Shown here in pieces: positions 12,201 to 26,180 of a stretch of DNA of 61,142 nucleotides (the stretch's first letter is position 1; every line of letters begins with the position of its first letter). Both the position numbers and the translations under genes were made by a program. This DNA is from Mycobacterium sp. (GTDB taxonomy: Bacteria; Actinomycetota; Actinomycetes; Mycobacteriales; Mycobacteriaceae): contig WOYS01000081.1 in NCBI GenBank assembly GCA_011620645.1, positions 1 through 61,142 on the forward strand. Direction: 5' to 3'. Under the pieces are notes generated by a model. That model was not told the origin of the DNA. It saw nothing but the letters and a program-made list of their open reading frames with translations, and did no database searches.

Positions 12201-14550
12201 TGCCGTAGTCCTGCGAGTCGTCGAGGATCAGTTCGACGACGGAGTAGCCGCGTTCGTCCTGCACGTGGGCGTCAACCTTGTTGATCCACTCGGCGAAGAC
12301 ATCGTTGCGCAAGTAGAGGCTCTTGCCCATCTTGCGGTGCTGCGCACCGAAACCCGCGAGCACCCAGACGGGCCCGTTGGTGACCGGACCGTCGGCGGCC
12401 AGCACCAGCGGGCTGGGCTTTCCGTTCGCCAGGGCACGCAGACCCTTGACGGCCTCGTCGTGGTCGTGGGCCAGTACCACCGCACGGGAACGACCGTGGT
12501 TGCGACGGGACAGCGAACGGCCGATCGATTCCAGCGACGAGGCGCGCCCCGCCTCGCTGTCGATCCAGTCGGCGAGCTCGCCGGCAGCGGTGCGCTTGCG
12601 CGACGTGAGGAATCCGGAGACGAACAGCGGCACAACGGGTGCCGGCAGCTCTTCGGCGGCAAGCTCTTCACGCGCGACTTCGAGTAGGCGCTTGGCCTCA
12701 TCGGTCAGGCCCGGCAACTCGTAGCGGCCCTCGCCGTGGGCGGGGTAGCCGTCTCCGCCCGAGAATCCGGCGTCGGAGTCGTCGGTGTCGACGAACTCGC
12801 CGTACTCGTCCATCCGCACGCCGCCGACGTAGACGGCGTGCGCGTCATCGGCCGACTTCTGCTCGGCAGCAGGAGCTTCCGGCTCCGGTTCGACGAGATC
12901 GGAGGCAACCACCTCACGCAGCACCAGGTGTGCGTTGGCGCCGCCGAAGCCGAAGCCCGACACCCCGGCGATGGCGTGGCCGCTGTAGCGCGGCCACTCG
13001 CTGACGGTGTCGTTGACCTTGAGGTGTTCCTTGGCGAAATCGATGTACGGGTTGGGGCCGGCGTAATTGATCGACGGCGGCACCTTGTCGTGCTGCAGCG
13101 CCAGCGCCGTCTTCGCCAGGCTGGCCGCACCGGCCGCCGATTCCAGGTGGCCCACATTGGATTTCACCGCACCCAGCAGTGCGGGCTTGTCGTCGGCGCG
13201 GCCGAGACCGATCACCCGGCCGAGCGCGTCGGCCTCGATCGGGTCACCGAGAATGGTGCCGGTGCCGTGCGCCTCGATGTAGTCGACATCGCGCGGGTTG
13301 ATCCCGGCGTCCTTATAGGCCTTGCGCAGCACGGCGGCCTGAGCGTCCGGGTTGGGCGCCAGCATGCCGTTGGAGCGGCCGTCGTGATTGACCGCGCTGC
13401 CCGCGATGACGGCGATGATCTCGTCGCCGTCGCGCCGTGCGTCGGCGACCCGCTTGAGCAGCAGGATGCCGCCGCCCTCGGAGCGGGCGTAACCGTCGGC
13501 GTCCGAAGAGAACGACTTGCATCGGCCGTCCGGCGCCAGCACCCCGCCGACCTCATCGAAACCGATCGTGGCGATCGGCGTCACGATGGCATTCACCCCG
13601 CCGACGACCGCGACGTCGATCTCACCGGAGCGCAGTGCGCGCACGCCCTGGTGCGTGGCGACCAGCGAACTGGAGCAGGCGGTGTCGATGGATTCGGATG
13701 GGCCGCGGAAATCGAAGAAGTAGGACACCCGGTTGGCGATGATCGAGCTGGTGGTGCCGGTGATGGCGTACGGGTGCGCCGTCGTCGGGTCCGCGACCGC
13801 CAGGAACATGTAATCGTTGCTCGAGCTGCCCACGTACACACCGACATCCCTGCCACGCAGGCTGGAGGCCGGAATCCGGGCGTGCTCGAGGGCCTCCCAG
13901 GTGAGTTCCAGCGCCATCCGCTGCTGAGGGTCGAGATTGTCGGCCTCCATCTTCGACAGCGCGAAGAACTCGGAGTCGAAACCCTTGATATCGGAGAGGT
14001 AGCCGCCGCGGGTGCTGGCCTTGGCGACCCGCTCCGCGATACGGGGTTCGCCGAGGAACTCCGACCATCTGCCCTCCGGCAGATCCGAGCTGGCATCGCG
14101 GCCCTCCAGCAGGGCGGCCCACATCTCGTCGGCGCTGTTCATATCGCCGGGGAAACGGGTGGCGACACCGACGATCGCGATGTCGTCGACACCGGGTTCG
14201 CGGGTCCAGTCCTCATTGGCGTCGAGCACCAGTTCGGGCTCGCCCTCGATGATCACCGTGGCCAGCGATTCGATGGTCGGATTGCGGAACACCACGGTGG
14301 CCGTCAGGGTGACACCGATCAGATCCTCGATATCGCTGGCCATCGCCACCGCGTCGCGCGAGGACAACCCCAGCTCCACCATCGGAGCCGCCTCGTTGAT
14401 GTTGTCGGCCGACTGCCCGGTGGCATTGGCGATCCAGTTGCGCAGCCACTCGCGCATCTCGTTGACGGTCATCTCACCGCGGGCGGCTGGAGCCGCTCCG
14501 GCGGCAACCTCTGGCTGGCGTGAATTATCTTGTGCTTCAGTCATTTTCAC
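9211..14550 (-). CDS. pks13: Mycolic acid condensase Pks13
   Basis: Type I polyketide synthase (1779 aa; Mtb 1733) that performs the Claisen-type condensation of meromycolyl-AMP and carboxyacyl-CoA to the mycolic beta-ketoester precursor. Domain order with active residues: N-terminal ACP (Ser64 in GLSSRD), ketosynthase (Cys292 in DTACSSS), acyltransferase (Ser816 in GQSLGE), C-terminal ACP (Ser1287 in GLDSL), then an Ala/Pro-rich linker and a thioesterase (Ser1578 in GWSLGG) that releases product by transfer to trehalose. All active-site serines and the cysteine are present. The start is GTG 14550 or ATG 14544. It lies 54 bp after fadD32 and overlaps accD4 by 4 nt. Confidence 0.97.
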   Translation of the reverse strand: MKMTEAQDNSRQPEVAAGAAPAARGEMTVNEMREWLRNWIANATGQSADNINEAAPMVELGLSSRDAVAMASDIEDLIGVTLTATVVFRNPTIESLATVIIEGEPELVLDANEDWTREPGVDDIAIVGVATRFPGDMNSADEMWAALLEGRDASSDLPEGRWSEFLGEPRIAERVAKASTRGGYLSDIKGFDSEFFALSKMEADNLDPQQRMALELTWEALEHARIPASSLRGRDVGVYVGSSSNDYMFLAVADPTTAHPYAITGTTSSIIANRVSYFFDFRGPSESIDTACSSSLVATHQGVRALRSGEIDVAVVGGVNAIVTPIATIGFDEVGGVLAPDGRCKSFSSDADGYARSEGGGILLLKRVADARRDGDEIIAVIAGSAVNHDGRSNGMLAPNPDAQAAVLRKAYKDAGINPRDVDYIEAHGTGTILGDPIEADALGRVIGLGRADDKPALLGAVKSNVGHLESAAGAASLAKTALALQHDKVPPSINYAGPNPYIDFAKEHLKVNDTVSEWPRYSGHAIAGVSGFGFGGANAHLVLREVVASDLVEPEPEAPAAEQKSADDAHAVYVGGVRMDEYGEFVDTDDSDAGFSGGDGYPAHGEGRYELPGLTDEAKRLLEVAREELAAEELPAPVVPLFVSGFLTSRKRTAAGELADWIDSEAGRASSLESIGRSLSRRNHGRSRAVVLAHDHDEAVKGLRALANGKPSPLVLAADGPVTNGPVWVLAGFGAQHRKMGKSLYLRNDVFAEWINKVDAHVQDERGYSVVELILDDSQDYGIETTQTVIFAIQIALGELLKSHGAKPGALVGQSLGEAAAAYFSGGLSLEDATRTICSRAHLMGEGEAMLFGEYIRLMALVEYSTDEIKTVFSDFPDLEVCVYAAPTQTVIGGPPEQVDAIIARAESEGKFARKFQTKGASHTQQMDPLLGELAAEIQGIDAKPLQTAYYSTVHEGQLIRAGADPIHDVDYWKKGLRHSVYFTHGIRNAVDNGHTTFLELAPNPVALMQVGLTTASAGLHDAQLIATLARKQDEVDSITVAMANLYVFGHDLDPRTLFPRRARGLAGALDYADIPPTRFKRKQHWLDARFTGDSSVLMPGTHVATPDGRHVWEYAPEGAADLAALVKAAAQQVLPDAQLTASEQRAVPAEGSRLVTTLTRHPGGAAVQVHARIDESFTLVYDAIVTRSGAQTVLPTAVGAGTLAEITRAVSVGTAPTVVEEAETPAFEADNLTAGANLGANFAKWSPETGEPVSQRLGTIVGSAMGYEPEDLPWEVPLIELGLDSLMAVRIKNRVEYDFDLPPIQLTAVRDANLYAVEKLIQYAIEHRDEVGELAEAQKGQTAEEIAAAQAELMGGATTVAELEARLAQASIEIPPPPTDPSGPAKPAADPAKATAAAAAAKVLTQEAVTEALGADVPPRDAAERVTFATWAIVTGKSPGGIFNELPALNDESAAKLADRLSERAEGEITVENVTSAKNIEELATCVRNQLEDGVVDGFVRVLRAAPEGGAGVPLFVFHPAGGSTVVYEPLIKRLPADIPVYGIERVEGSIEERAAEYVPKLLEMHKGPFLLAGWSLGGALAYACAIGLKQAGADVRFVGLIDCVRPGVPIDKTQAGMRARWDRYARFAERTFNVEVPEIPYEELEKLDDEGQVKFVLDIVSQSGVEIPGGIVEHQRTSYLDNRALDTIEIQPYDGHVTLYMADRYHDDAIIFEPAYATRQPDGGWGDFASELEVVPIGGEHIQAIDEPIIAKVGAHMSEAINRIEAEQSGEEKDAK

Positions 14551-14604
14551 TGTTCACTTTCGCCGCCGTGCGGCCTTGGTCAGGTGGCCGGAAACTGGTC
14601 GGTC

Positions 14605-16494
14605 TCAGTCGGTCTCATCGGGGAAGTCGTTGGCGATCTTGCCGCTACGTAGGCTGCCGTCGAGGTAGCCGGCACGGCAGGCGCGGCGGCCGATCTTGCC
14701 GCTGGAGGTACGCGGGATGGCACCGGCCGAGGTGAGCACCACATCACGGACGGCGACGCCGTGACGCACTGCAATGGCCGCGCGGATGTCGTCGACGATC
14801 GGGGCGAGCTCCAGCTTGTGCGAGCCTGCTGCCCGCTCGGCGACGATCACCAGCTGTTCGGAGGTGTCCTCGGCGTCGAACTTCAGCCCGGCGTGGCTGT
14901 CATCGAACACTTCCTTGGGCAGCTGGTTGGCGGGTACCGAGAACGCGGCGACGAAACCGGTACGCAGCGCCTTCGAGGACTCCTGCGCGGAGTACTCAAG
15001 GTCCTGCGGGTAGTGGTTGCGCCCGTCGACGATGACCAGATCCTTGACGCGGCCGGTGATGTAGAGGTCACCGTCGTGGTAGGCGCCGTAGTCACCGGTG
15101 CGCACCCAGGTCGCGTCATCGCCTGCGCCCTCGGCATGCGAGGGGCTGGTGCGGGATTTGAGGATGTTGTGGAATGTCTCCCGGGTTTCGCCGTCTTTGC
15201 CCCAGTAGCCGGTGCCCATGTTCTGACCGCTGATCCAGATCTCACCGATCTGACCGTCGGGCAGTTCGGTGGCGGACTCGGCGTCGACGATGGTGGCCCA
15301 CTCGGACACGCCGACCTTGCCCGCGGATGCCTGTGCGACGGCCGACTCGGCGTCGGCGTCGACCTCGACGATGCGGTTGTTGTTCAGCGCGTCGCGGTCG
15401 ACGTAGATGATCTTGGGCTCTTCCGACGCCGGCGTGGTCGACACGAAGAGGGTGGCCTCGGCCAGGCCGTAGGACGGCTTGATCGCCCTGGGCTTGAATC
15501 CGTATGGCCCGAACGCCTCGTTGAAGCGGCGCACGGTGGCCGCCGAGATCGGTTCGCTGCCGTTGAGGACGGCCTTGACGTTGGACAAATCGAGCGCCGC
15601 TTCCCCTTCTTTGGGTAATCCGCGAGCTGCCGCGTGGTCGAAGGCGAAGTTCGGGGCGACCGAGATGACGCCGCCGGTGTCATCGGGCTTTCGGGCCATC
15701 TCGCGGATCCACCGACTCGGGCGGCGCACGAAGGCGGCCGGCGTCATGAAGGTGAAGTTGTGCCCGATCATCGGGGACAGCAGCGCGGTGATCAAACCCA
15801 TGTCATGGAAGAACGGCAACCAGGACAGACCGCGATCGCCCTCTTCGGCTTCCAGCGCCTCGATGATCTGCACGATGTTGGTGGCCAGATTGAGGTGGGT
15901 GATCTGCACGCCGGTCGGGATGCGCGTCGAGCCCGAGGTGTACTGCAGGTAGGCGACCGTGTCGGTGGCGACGTCCAGCGGTTCCCAGGTGGCGGCGACG
16001 TCGGCGGGAACGGCGTCCACGGCGATGACGCGCGGGCGCTGGTTGGCGGGACGGCTGCGGAAGAACTTGCGCACACCCTCGGCGGCTGCGGTGGTGGTCA
16101 GGATGGCCGACGCCTCGCAGTCGTCCAGCACGGCGTGCAGCCGGCCGACGTGACCGGGCTCGGACGGGTCGAACAGCGGGACCGCGATACGGCCGGCGTA
16201 GATGGCGCCGTACATGGCGACCAGATAGTCCAGGTTTTGCGGGCAGAGGATGGCGACGCGGTCGCCGACCTCGGTGACCTGCTGCAGACGGGCGGCGACG
16301 GCGCGGTTGCGGGCGCTGAACTGCGCCCAGGTCATATCGCACTCGACGCCGTCACGCTCGGTCGAGTAGTCCAGAAAACGATAGGCGAGCTTGTCGCCGC
16401 GAACCTTGGCCCAACGCTCGACGTGGGAGACGATGCTGGCGCCGGCAGGGAACTTGATCTGACCGTTCTTTATGAACGGGTTATGGAACGGCAT
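14605..16494 (-). CDS. fadD32: Long-chain fatty acid-AMP ligase FadD32
   Basis: Activates the meromycolic acid as acyl-AMP and loads it on the N-terminal ACP of Pks13. About 629 aa (Mtb 637). Seen: the adenylation motif [12 protein letters not shown], the HDMGLI region, GTGYWGK, RTGDYG and the late [10 protein letters not shown] segment. The ATG at 16494 is chosen because AGGAG lies 7 bases upstream and the protein then begins [11 protein letters not shown] like its relatives; a TTG one codon earlier is also open. First gene of the operon with pks13 and accD4. Confidence 0.96.
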   Translation of the reverse strand: MPFHNPFIKNGQIKFPAGASIVSHVERWAKVRGDKLAYRFLDYSTERDGVECDMTWAQFSARNRAVAARLQQVTEVGDRVAILCPQNLDYLVAMYGAIYAGRIAVPLFDPSEPGHVGRLHAVLDDCEASAILTTTAAAEGVRKFFRSRPANQRPRVIAVDAVPADVAATWEPLDVATDTVAYLQYTSGSTRIPTGVQITHLNLATNIVQIIEALEAEEGDRGLSWLPFFHDMGLITALLSPMIGHNFTFMTPAAFVRRPSRWIREMARKPDDTGGVISVAPNFAFDHAAARGLPKEGEAALDLSNVKAVLNGSEPISAATVRRFNEAFGPYGFKPRAIKPSYGLAEATLFVSTTPASEEPKIIYVDRDALNNNRIVEVDADAESAVAQASAGKVGVSEWATIVDAESATELPDGQIGEIWISGQNMGTGYWGKDGETRETFHNILKSRTSPSHAEGAGDDATWVRTGDYGAYHDGDLYITGRVKDLVIVDGRNHYPQDLEYSAQESSKALRTGFVAAFSVPANQLPKEVFDDSHAGLKFDAEDTSEQLVIVAERAAGSHKLELAPIVDDIRAAIAVRHGVAVRDVVLTSAGAIPRTSSGKIGRRACRAGYLDGSLRSGKIANDFPDETD

Positions 16495-16673
16495 CAAAAA
16501 CTCCTGTCACAACACACTCTTCGCACGGTCGTCGCGAGCACCGGAATCGTACCGGGGCGGCGGATCCGGACCGCCGATAACCACTCAATCGCTCTTAGTT
16601 TTCTCTTAATGTTAGGTGACCAATTCGCACAGGCCAAATCTGATTACCGGCGAGTCGCCCAACTCAGGTGAAG
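16495..16673 (-). promoter_or_regulatory. Presumed promoter region of the fadD32-pks13-accD4 operon
   Basis: This 179-bp interval lies between the minus-strand fadD32 start and the stop of the upstream Rv3802-like gene. It is locally AT-rich (around 16590-16615, TTAGTTTTCTCTTAATGTTA on the plus strand), unlike the coding flanks, which fits a promoter for the mycolate operon. I cannot assign a specific -10 box with confidence. Confidence 0.4.
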
Positions 16674-17687
16674 TCACCCGTGCTTGGGATGCGGCGCGTT
16701 CTCGATGAGCCCGCGGGCCCAGTCCAGCGCCCACTGCGGCGCGGTCTTACCGTCCAGCGTCCAGAACTGCGGGGTATTGTACAGCGCGTGCACCGGGCCC
16801 GCGGTACTGCCCAGCAGAGTTTCCAACGTGGCGGGCAGATTCCCCACCGAGAATGCCGACTTGGGCGCGGCACAGATGAGGTCGCCGGAACCGCAGATCT
16901 GATACGTCCGGTCGTTAAGCTCACCGAAACCGCCGTCCCGGGGACCGGTCATCGACAGACCCAGGGCCGACAACACCGGCAGCTCGTGCAGGGTGATCTC
17001 GGCACCCTGACCCGGCGGGTTCGGCGCCAGGTTCTGCCCCACACCGTCCTGGCGACGCCCGTCGGCGAGCAACGCGACACCGAGCACCAGATCCTGGTCC
17101 ACCGGTCCGCGGCCGTTGCCGATATCACTGGCGATATCGCCTGCGATCACCGCGCCCTGCGAGAAGCCCGCCAGCACATAGCTGGTCAGCGGACAGCGGT
17201 TGTTCATATCGGTCAGAACGCGCAGCGTCGCGTCGCGGCCCGCGTCGCGGCTGTCGTCATAGGACATCTGGCCGTCGGCGGAGAACGGATTGTGGAACTG
17301 GGCGGTGTAGGGAACCGTGTAGATCTCGAGGCGGTCGGTGCCGAACTCCGCACGCAGCGGGTTGGTGACGTTGAGCATCAACGCGATCGGGAACTGCACC
17401 GGGTTGTACGGATCGAGGTGTGGCGACGATTCCCAGGTCCCCGGGATCGAGATCAACTGGACGTCCGGGCAGCTCGCATCCTGGAACTCCGGGCGCGGCT
17501 TGCCCGTCGGCGGCAGGCCGGTCGGGACATCGGTCGGCACGCCGGGGGGCGTCGCGATCGGCGGGGCATCGGGCTGGCGCAGGAACACCACCACTCCGGC
17601 GATGAGCACCGCCACGAGCACCGCGACCGCAGCGGCCGCGGCCAGGGCGAGAATGCGGTGCCGTTTACGTCGGCTGTTCTTGGCCAT
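16674..17687 (-). CDS. Rv3802-like cutinase-family lipase/thioesterase
   Basis: 337-aa alpha/beta hydrolase, equivalent to essential Mtb Rv3802c, which has phospholipase/thioesterase activity in the envelope and is linked to mycolate metabolism. Seen: an Arg/Lys-rich N-terminus and a single long hydrophobic anchor (about residues 11-36), a Pro-rich linker, nucleophile Ser176 in AGFSQGA, Asp269 in GSGDLIC between conserved Cys residues, and His300 in GPVHALYN. The full cutinase triad is thus present. The protein is probably anchored with its catalytic domain in the periplasm. It sits 42 bp after a DUF732 gene on the same strand. Confidence 0.92.
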   Translation of the reverse strand: MAKNSRRKRHRILALAAAAAVAVLVAVLIAGVVVFLRQPDAPPIATPPGVPTDVPTGLPPTGKPRPEFQDASCPDVQLISIPGTWESSPHLDPYNPVQFPIALMLNVTNPLRAEFGTDRLEIYTVPYTAQFHNPFSADGQMSYDDSRDAGRDATLRVLTDMNNRCPLTSYVLAGFSQGAVIAGDIASDIGNGRGPVDQDLVLGVALLADGRRQDGVGQNLAPNPPGQGAEITLHELPVLSALGLSMTGPRDGGFGELNDRTYQICGSGDLICAAPKSAFSVGNLPATLETLLGSTAGPVHALYNTPQFWTLDGKTAPQWALDWARGLIENAPHPKHG

Positions 17688-17729
17688 GAGTCCTTTGAGT
17701 TCCGTTCTGTGTGCCTGCGTGCGCCGCGG

Positions 17730-18254
17730 CTAGCAGAGTCGTTCGGTCGCGATGCGAATGTAGTCAGCAGTCGCGGTGTCGACCTCACCGGCCTCCGGGG
17801 CCAGATGGGCATCGTCGACATCATCGCGGACCAGCGGCAGCACGAAATCCCACACCGCCTGTTCGGACAGTTTGGCCGCGCGGGCCTGGCAGACGTAGGC
17901 GCCGATGCTCAGCGCCATCAGTTCGTCGGACGGCTGCACACCGGCACCGACGAGCGCATCCAGATAGGCCTGCTGATCCGGTGTCACCGCCAGGCGCTCC
18001 ACGGGAGATCCGTCGACGCGGCTGGCGCCCTGCATGCCGTGGGCGCGCGCTTCGGTCGACTGTGCGGCCGGTCCGATGGTGGTCAGCGTGCTGTCGGCCA
18101 ACGAACAACCACCGGATACGACAGCGACGGAAGCCAGCATCATCGGGGTCAACATCACCGACGACGGGGAAACAACCGGCCACTTTGCCAGGTTCGCGGT
18201 CCATCGTCGGTTGCGCTGCACGGATTCCACGGTACCGGCTGCCCGGCACCGCAC
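17730..18254 (-). CDS. DUF732-family exported (lipo)protein
   Basis: 174 aa from the longest start. An Arg-rich N-region is followed by a hydrophobic stretch ending VVSGGC, a loose lipobox, so it may be a lipoprotein anchored at about Cys50. The C-terminal half (TPDQQAYLDALVGAGV...LMALSIGAYVCQA) is the typical DUF732 domain of mycobacterial secreted proteins; its function is unknown. The start is uncertain: GTG/ATG codons near 18155-18158 give a shorter protein without the basic region. Same strand and setting as the Rv3802-like gene. Confidence 0.8.
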   Translation of the reverse strand: MRCRAAGTVESVQRNRRWTANLAKWPVVSPSSVMLTPMMLASVAVVSGGCSLADSTLTTIGPAAQSTEARAHGMQGASRVDGSPVERLAVTPDQQAYLDALVGAGVQPSDELMALSIGAYVCQARAAKLSEQAVWDFVLPLVRDDVDDAHLAPEAGEVDTATADYIRIATERLC

Positions 18255-18332
18255 CCCGGAAGCGACGGTGACCGTTATCGCACCGAGGCATACCGGGCGA
18301 GCGAAGAGATCGGAAAGGAAAGCGATGCCGCG

Positions 18333-19220
18333 TCAGGCGATCGCTGCCACCAGGTCACCACGCAGCGCGCCGAGCTGGCCCGCCCAGCTGCCCCAGTCGT
18401 GCTGAGCACCGGTCGGGAAGTCGAAGTGCCCGTTGCGGCCGCCGAGCGAGCGGTAGTGCGAATAGAAGATGCGGTTGCTGCCCTGCGCCTGGGCGCAGTC
18501 GGCGATCATCGCCGCCGGATCACTGCAGGTGGTGGCCTGCGGGCTGAAGATCCACAGCCGGGTGTTGTTGTTCACCAGCAGCTGGGCATGCACATCGGGG
18601 TCATGCCACTTCCAACGGCCGAACTGCACCGGTCCCCACATGTTGTGCGTGTCCACGCCACCGAACTGCGCCATACCAGCGGTGATCGCGCCGTTCTCGT
18701 AGGTGCGCGACGGGGTCAGGAAGCCCGACAGGGAACCCGCATAGCGGAAGCGGTCGGGATGGAACGCGGCCAGCATCAGCGCACCGGTACCGCCCTGGGA
18801 GGCGCCGACGACGCCGTGCCCGGCCGGCGCCAGGCCCTTGTTCGCCGCCAGCCAGTTCGGCAATTCGCTGGACAGGAAGGTCTCCCACTGCTTACTGCCG
18901 TCCTGCTCCCAGTTGGTGTAGAGGCTGAACGCCCCACCGGCCGGCGCCGCCACCGAGACACCCGAGCCGGCAAAGGTGTTCATCGCATTGCCCGCGGTCA
19001 CCCAGTTGCTGACATCGGGGGCTCCGTTGAACGCGTCGAGCAGGTAGACCGCGTGCGGGCCGCCGGCCTGAAACGCGACCGGGATATCACGGCCCATGGC
19101 CGCCGAGGGCACCATCAGATACTCGACACCGTCTGCCTTCGCAGGGGTGTCGACCGCGGCCGACACGGTCCACAAACCCATCGCCAGCAACACCGCGCAC
19201 ACCATTGCGTGCAGCCTCAT
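18333..19220 (-). CDS. fbpD: Antigen 85-family protein, FbpD/MPT51 type
   Basis: About 295 aa from ATG 19220, chosen for the GAGGTGGG ribosome site just upstream and a classic signal peptide ending PAKA-DG; an in-frame extension to 19286 is possible. The body matches MPT51 best (VPSAAMGRDIPVAF, YLLDAFN, NWEQDGSKQW, GRWKWHDP). Mtb MPT51 is known to lack the mycolyltransferase triad. Here the nucleophile elbow reads GASQGG with Ser, an acidic residue lies in the CSDPAA segment, and a His is present in AQHDW, where Ag85 enzymes have their catalytic His. In numbering from 19286 these are S163, D256 and H296. The usual GGHNG reads GGRNG. Catalytic status is an inference. No separate fbpA follows. 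Confidence 0.9.
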   Translation of the reverse strand: MRLHAMVCAVLLAMGLWTVSAAVDTPAKADGVEYLMVPSAAMGRDIPVAFQAGGPHAVYLLDAFNGAPDVSNWVTAGNAMNTFAGSGVSVAAPAGGAFSLYTNWEQDGSKQWETFLSSELPNWLAANKGLAPAGHGVVGASQGGTGALMLAAFHPDRFRYAGSLSGFLTPSRTYENGAITAGMAQFGGVDTHNMWGPVQFGRWKWHDPDVHAQLLVNNNTRLWIFSPQATTCSDPAAMIADCAQAQGSNRIFYSHYRSLGGRNGHFDFPTGAQHDWGSWAGQLGALRGDLVAAIA

Positions 19221-19348
19221 GTCCCACCTCTTATCTGGCCGCATAACCCGGCGCCGAATCTCCACCAACGTGTTGTAGTGAACCACATCACTGCGCCGAA
19301 GTGAGCTGGAACGACTGACGTGGAATGTCTGTGTGCTGTCTCGCTACG

Positions 19349-21331
19349 TCACGGTCCGGTGGCCGGTAGACCGGTGTACTCGGGCGTCGTCGGCGGCGGC
19401 ACGTCGAGACCACATCTGCGCAGCTCATAGGCGGGAACTCGGTCGATGCGGTACCGGCCGAAACTCATGGCGTGTAGGAAGTTGGACAGGAAGCGCCGCG
19501 GCCCCATCGGGCTGCGCACCGCATTCAGCTTCGCCTCGGTGGCAGGACATTCCAGTGCGGCCTGCGCCTGGATAATCCAGTCCTCGTCCAGATACTGGGG
19601 AATGTAGGGGCGCTCCTTGAGAAACGGCCCCTCGGCCACCGCCCAGTCCGGGAACAGATTCTTGTCATGACCGATCCGGGCGTCCTCCAGTCGCGCGGTG
19701 TGCGCCGCCAACGGATTGGTCAACCCGATCTGGTCGATCACCCGGACATCGAGACCGACATTCATGCCCAGCATGCCCATATTGGTGAAAAAGACTGTAT
19801 GCGGTCCGTTTTCGCCGGGCGGTCGCGGCTTGTCCGGCGGTGGGATGGCCGGGACCACGTCCCAAACATCGTAATTGCCCGAGGGCAGCAGCAGGGCGCC
19901 ATCGGGAGTGTTGCGCAGCGCGACGAGCACCGCACGCATCCGCGGGTAGTCCAGGTAGTCGGCCGCGGTGAGGGGATGAGCATGACCGGTGGCCTGGGCG
20001 TAGAAGCGCCGCTCATCGACGATTCCGGTGTAGGTGACGCGGGTGGCGTCGGCACCCATGCCAGGCGAATTCGCCGCCCACACAGACCACCCCGCGATCG
20101 ACACCCACAACAGACCGGTCGCTCCGGCGAGCAGGTACCCGGCGCGCCTGCTGAATCTGGCGGCATCGGGCACCGCGAGCGGGATGACGGCGACCGGTGC
20201 CAGCATCAAAAACAGCCCGGTCAGCAGCACCCGGCCGTGCATGAAGTCGCCACCTTGGCGTACCCAGTAGACAGCCTGCAGCGCACCGCTGGTCACGATG
20301 AAAATGACTGCCGCGGTGGGGCTTTGCAATACCCGTAACCACATTCGCCGGCGCGCCGGCGCGTTCGGGAGTATCCACCACTGACGGCGGTGCGACACAC
20401 CGATCGCCACCGCGAGCACCACGAGTACCACCAGCGGTATCCAGAGCAGATACGGCGCGTTGAAGTTGCCGAGGTAGGTGAACCCCTGCGACCACTTCGC
20501 GCCGGAGGCGTCCTTGGCTATGGCGGTCTGCGGCACCAGCAGTCCGTAGTAACCCATCCGGAACACCTGATAGGCCACCGGCAGCGCCCCGCCGGCGGCC
20601 ACAATCAGCAGGCGCCGACGCCAGTTCTGCTCGGCGAGCACCATCATCACCAGTGCCAGTCCGCCGACCAGCGCCAACTCGGGGCGCACCAGCACGCTCA
20701 GCCCCGCCACGATGGCCAGCGCTGCGCTCAGATACCGCCCGGCCTGCCCGCGTTCGGTATAGGGCGCCTGCGACCAGCACACCATCAGCCACCACAGCAG
20801 GCCGGAATAGGCGAGGGCCAAACCGTTCTCCAGACCGGAGGTCGCGAAGTCCCGGGCCGGTGGGATGGCGATGTAGATGAGCGCCCCGGCCGGAAGCAGC
20901 AGCGCCCGCCTGCCCTGCAGCCCCGGTGCATACAGCCGGGCGGCGCCGAGCATGACGAACACGACGCCGGCCACGCTCAGTCCGAGGGTGAGTGCCAGCG
21001 TCACGTACTCCAGCCGGAGCGGCCCGGCCAGCCAGCTCGCCGCGGTGATCAGATAGGTCCACAACGTGGAGGTGTTCGATTCGACGCGTTCACCTGCGTT
21101 GAACACCGGACCGTTGCCGGCCAACAGGTTCCGCACGGTCCGCAATACGATGAGGCCGTCGTCGGCCATCCAGCGGCGCTGCCAGGCGCCCCAGCCGAAC
21201 AGTGCGGCCACCACCACGACCGATAGCCACAAGCTGATCCGGACCGACTGGCTGTAGCGGTAGGCCGGCCAGTCGCTTACCCGCGCCGCGACAGCGGCGC
21301 CCAGGCGATCAACTGAGGATTGCAGCCGCAC
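19349..21331 (-). CDS. aftB: Terminal beta-(1,2)-arabinofuranosyltransferase AftB
   Basis: GT-C membrane enzyme that caps arabinan with beta-(1,2)-Araf using decaprenyl-phospho-arabinose. About 660 aa from the GTG at 21331. Seen: an early helix (SLWLSVVVVAALFGWGAW), then the catalytic-type ADDGLIVLRTVRNLLAGNG loop, around ten membrane helices, and a C-terminal soluble part (GNYDVWDVVP, FFTNMGMLGMNVGLDVRVID). The open frame extends to 21409, but the start is placed inside the ubiA end, giving a 23-nt overlap. Last gene of the glf-glfT2-PAP2-ubiA-aftB operon. Confidence 0.94.
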   Translation of the reverse strand: MRLQSSVDRLGAAVAARVSDWPAYRYSQSVRISLWLSVVVVAALFGWGAWQRRWMADDGLIVLRTVRNLLAGNGPVFNAGERVESNTSTLWTYLITAASWLAGPLRLEYVTLALTLGLSVAGVVFVMLGAARLYAPGLQGRRALLLPAGALIYIAIPPARDFATSGLENGLALAYSGLLWWLMVCWSQAPYTERGQAGRYLSAALAIVAGLSVLVRPELALVGGLALVMMVLAEQNWRRRLLIVAAGGALPVAYQVFRMGYYGLLVPQTAIAKDASGAKWSQGFTYLGNFNAPYLLWIPLVVLVVLAVAIGVSHRRQWWILPNAPARRRMWLRVLQSPTAAVIFIVTSGALQAVYWVRQGGDFMHGRVLLTGLFLMLAPVAVIPLAVPDAARFSRRAGYLLAGATGLLWVSIAGWSVWAANSPGMGADATRVTYTGIVDERRFYAQATGHAHPLTAADYLDYPRMRAVLVALRNTPDGALLLPSGNYDVWDVVPAIPPPDKPRPPGENGPHTVFFTNMGMLGMNVGLDVRVIDQIGLTNPLAAHTARLEDARIGHDKNLFPDWAVAEGPFLKERPYIPQYLDEDWIIQAQAALECPATEAKLNAVRSPMGPRRFLSNFLHAMSFGRYRIDRVPAYELRRCGLDVPPPTTPEYTGLPATGP

Positions 21332-22226
21332 AGACGGTTCCGATCCATGCCACCGCGAGCAGCTGCAGCACGCGGTCCCCCAGCGCGATCTCCTCGGGCT
21401 CACCGGCATGCCCGCCGTCGACGTCGACCGCGTACCGCAGTATCGCGACGGTGAACGGAATCATCGAGATGGCGAACCATGAACCTTCCGCGCCATCGCG
21501 TTCGAAGGCCCACAGTCCGTAACAGAGCACCAGCGCCGTGGCCGAGAGCGTCCACACGAAGCGCAGGTACGAACTGGTGTAGCTCTCCAGAGATTTGCGG
21601 ATCTTGGCGCCGGTGCGTTCGGCTAGCTGCAGTTCGGCGTACCGCTTACCCGCCGCCATGAACAATGAGCCGAATGCCATCGTCAGCAGGAACCATTGCG
21701 ACAGTGGTACTCCCGCGGCGACACCGCCGGCGATGGCCCGGATCAGGAAGCCCGACGACACGATGCAGATGTCGATGACCGGCTGATGTTTGAGGCCGAA
21801 GCAGTAGGCCAGCTGGATGGCGATGTAGATACCGATCACGGCAGCCAGGTTGGGCGACACCAGCCCCGCGATGCCCAGCGCCGCGACACCCAGCACCAGG
21901 GCCAGGGTGTAGGCCAGCGACTCCGGCACCACCCCGGCCGCGATGGGGCGGAAGCGTTTGGTGGGATGCGCGCGGTCGGCCTCGACGTCGCGGGCGTCGT
22001 TGACCAGGTACACCGAGGAGGCCGCGAGGCTGAACACCGCGAAGGCGATCAGGACGTTGACCAGAACTTCGCGGAAGTCGTAGACGTAGCGGTCGTCCCC
22101 TAGGGCGGCCACCGGCGCGGCGAAGACCAGGATGTTCTTCACCCACTGCCGTGGCCGCAGCGCCTTGACGATCCCGGTGGCCAGATTCTTCGGCGGACCG
22201 GCGGTCGGGAGGGGTTCTTCACTCAC
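21309..22226 (-). CDS. ubiA: Decaprenyl-phosphate phosphoribosyltransferase UbiA
   Basis: UbiA-superfamily membrane enzyme that transfers 5-phosphoribose from PRPP to decaprenyl phosphate, the first step to the arabinose donor DPA. About 305 aa with around nine helices. Seen: the first Asp-rich motif NDARDVEADR, then HPTKRFRP, and the second Asp cluster VDVDGG. The GTG start at 22226 overlaps the PAP2-gene stop as GTGA; the open frame upstream to 22373 runs through the neighbour and is not used. The Mtb homologue is associated with ethambutol resistance. Confidence 0.96.
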   Translation of the reverse strand: MSEEPLPTAGPPKNLATGIVKALRPRQWVKNILVFAAPVAALGDDRYVYDFREVLVNVLIAFAVFSLAASSVYLVNDARDVEADRAHPTKRFRPIAAGVVPESLAYTLALVLGVAALGIAGLVSPNLAAVIGIYIAIQLAYCFGLKHQPVIDICIVSSGFLIRAIAGGVAAGVPLSQWFLLTMAFGSLFMAAGKRYAELQLAERTGAKIRKSLESYTSSYLRFVWTLSATALVLCYGLWAFERDGAEGSWFAISMIPFTVAILRYAVDVDGGHAGEPEEIALGDRVLQLLAVAWIGTVCAAAILS

Positions 22227-22753
22227 AGGTCTGTCTCCTTCAGGGCTGCCCCGTTCAACGCGGCGACGCTCCGGGCGACCACCGCGCCGACCGCAATTCC
22301 GGTCAGGACGTCGGTCGGGTAGTGCACTCCGAGCACCAGGCGCGACAGCGCCATCGTCGGAATCAGCAGCCACGGCAGGCGGCTACCGGTGACCTGTGCG
22401 AGCAAGATGGCGGCCGCGGTCGTCGACGTGGCGTGTGCCGACGGGAAGCTCAGCTTGCTGGGCGTGCCGACGTTGACCGCGATCCCCGGATGGTGCGGGC
22501 GCTTACGTTTGACGACCCGCTTGATCACGACGGCGGCGGCGTGACCGAGAAAAGCGCCCGCGCCCACCGCCAGCCAGTCACGGCGCCGCCCGGGTTGCAG
22601 AACGGCGCCGAGCACCGAGACGCCCACCCAGCCAACACTGTGCTCACCGAAATGCGACATGGCACGCGCGGTGGCCAGCACTCCGGGCCGACCGGCCAGC
22701 GCGGCCTGCACAGCGATCAGCGCCGCCTCTTCGGGCGCCAGATCGTCTGCCAC
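22223..22753 (-). CDS. PAP2-family phosphatase (Rv3807c-like)
   Basis: 176-aa membrane phosphatase. All three PAP2 motifs are present: KRVVKRKRP, SFPSAHATS and SRLVLGVHYPTD. From its place between ubiA and glfT2, the Mtb homologue is proposed to dephosphorylate decaprenyl-phospho-5-phosphoribose in the DPA pathway; that assignment is contextual. It starts 1 bp after the glfT2 stop and overlaps ubiA by 4 nt, so it is part of a tightly coupled operon. Confidence 0.92.
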   Translation of the reverse strand: MADDLAPEEAALIAVQAALAGRPGVLATARAMSHFGEHSVGWVGVSVLGAVLQPGRRRDWLAVGAGAFLGHAAAVVIKRVVKRKRPHHPGIAVNVGTPSKLSFPSAHATSTTAAAILLAQVTGSRLPWLLIPTMALSRLVLGVHYPTDVLTGIAVGAVVARSVAALNGAALKETDL

Positions 22754-22754
22754 G

Positions 22755-26180
<3,426 letters not shown>

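Noticed and set aside
22226..22373. N-terminal extension of ubiA
   Set aside because: It runs through the PAP2 gene and lacks homology; the GTG at 22226 with GTGA overlap fits better.
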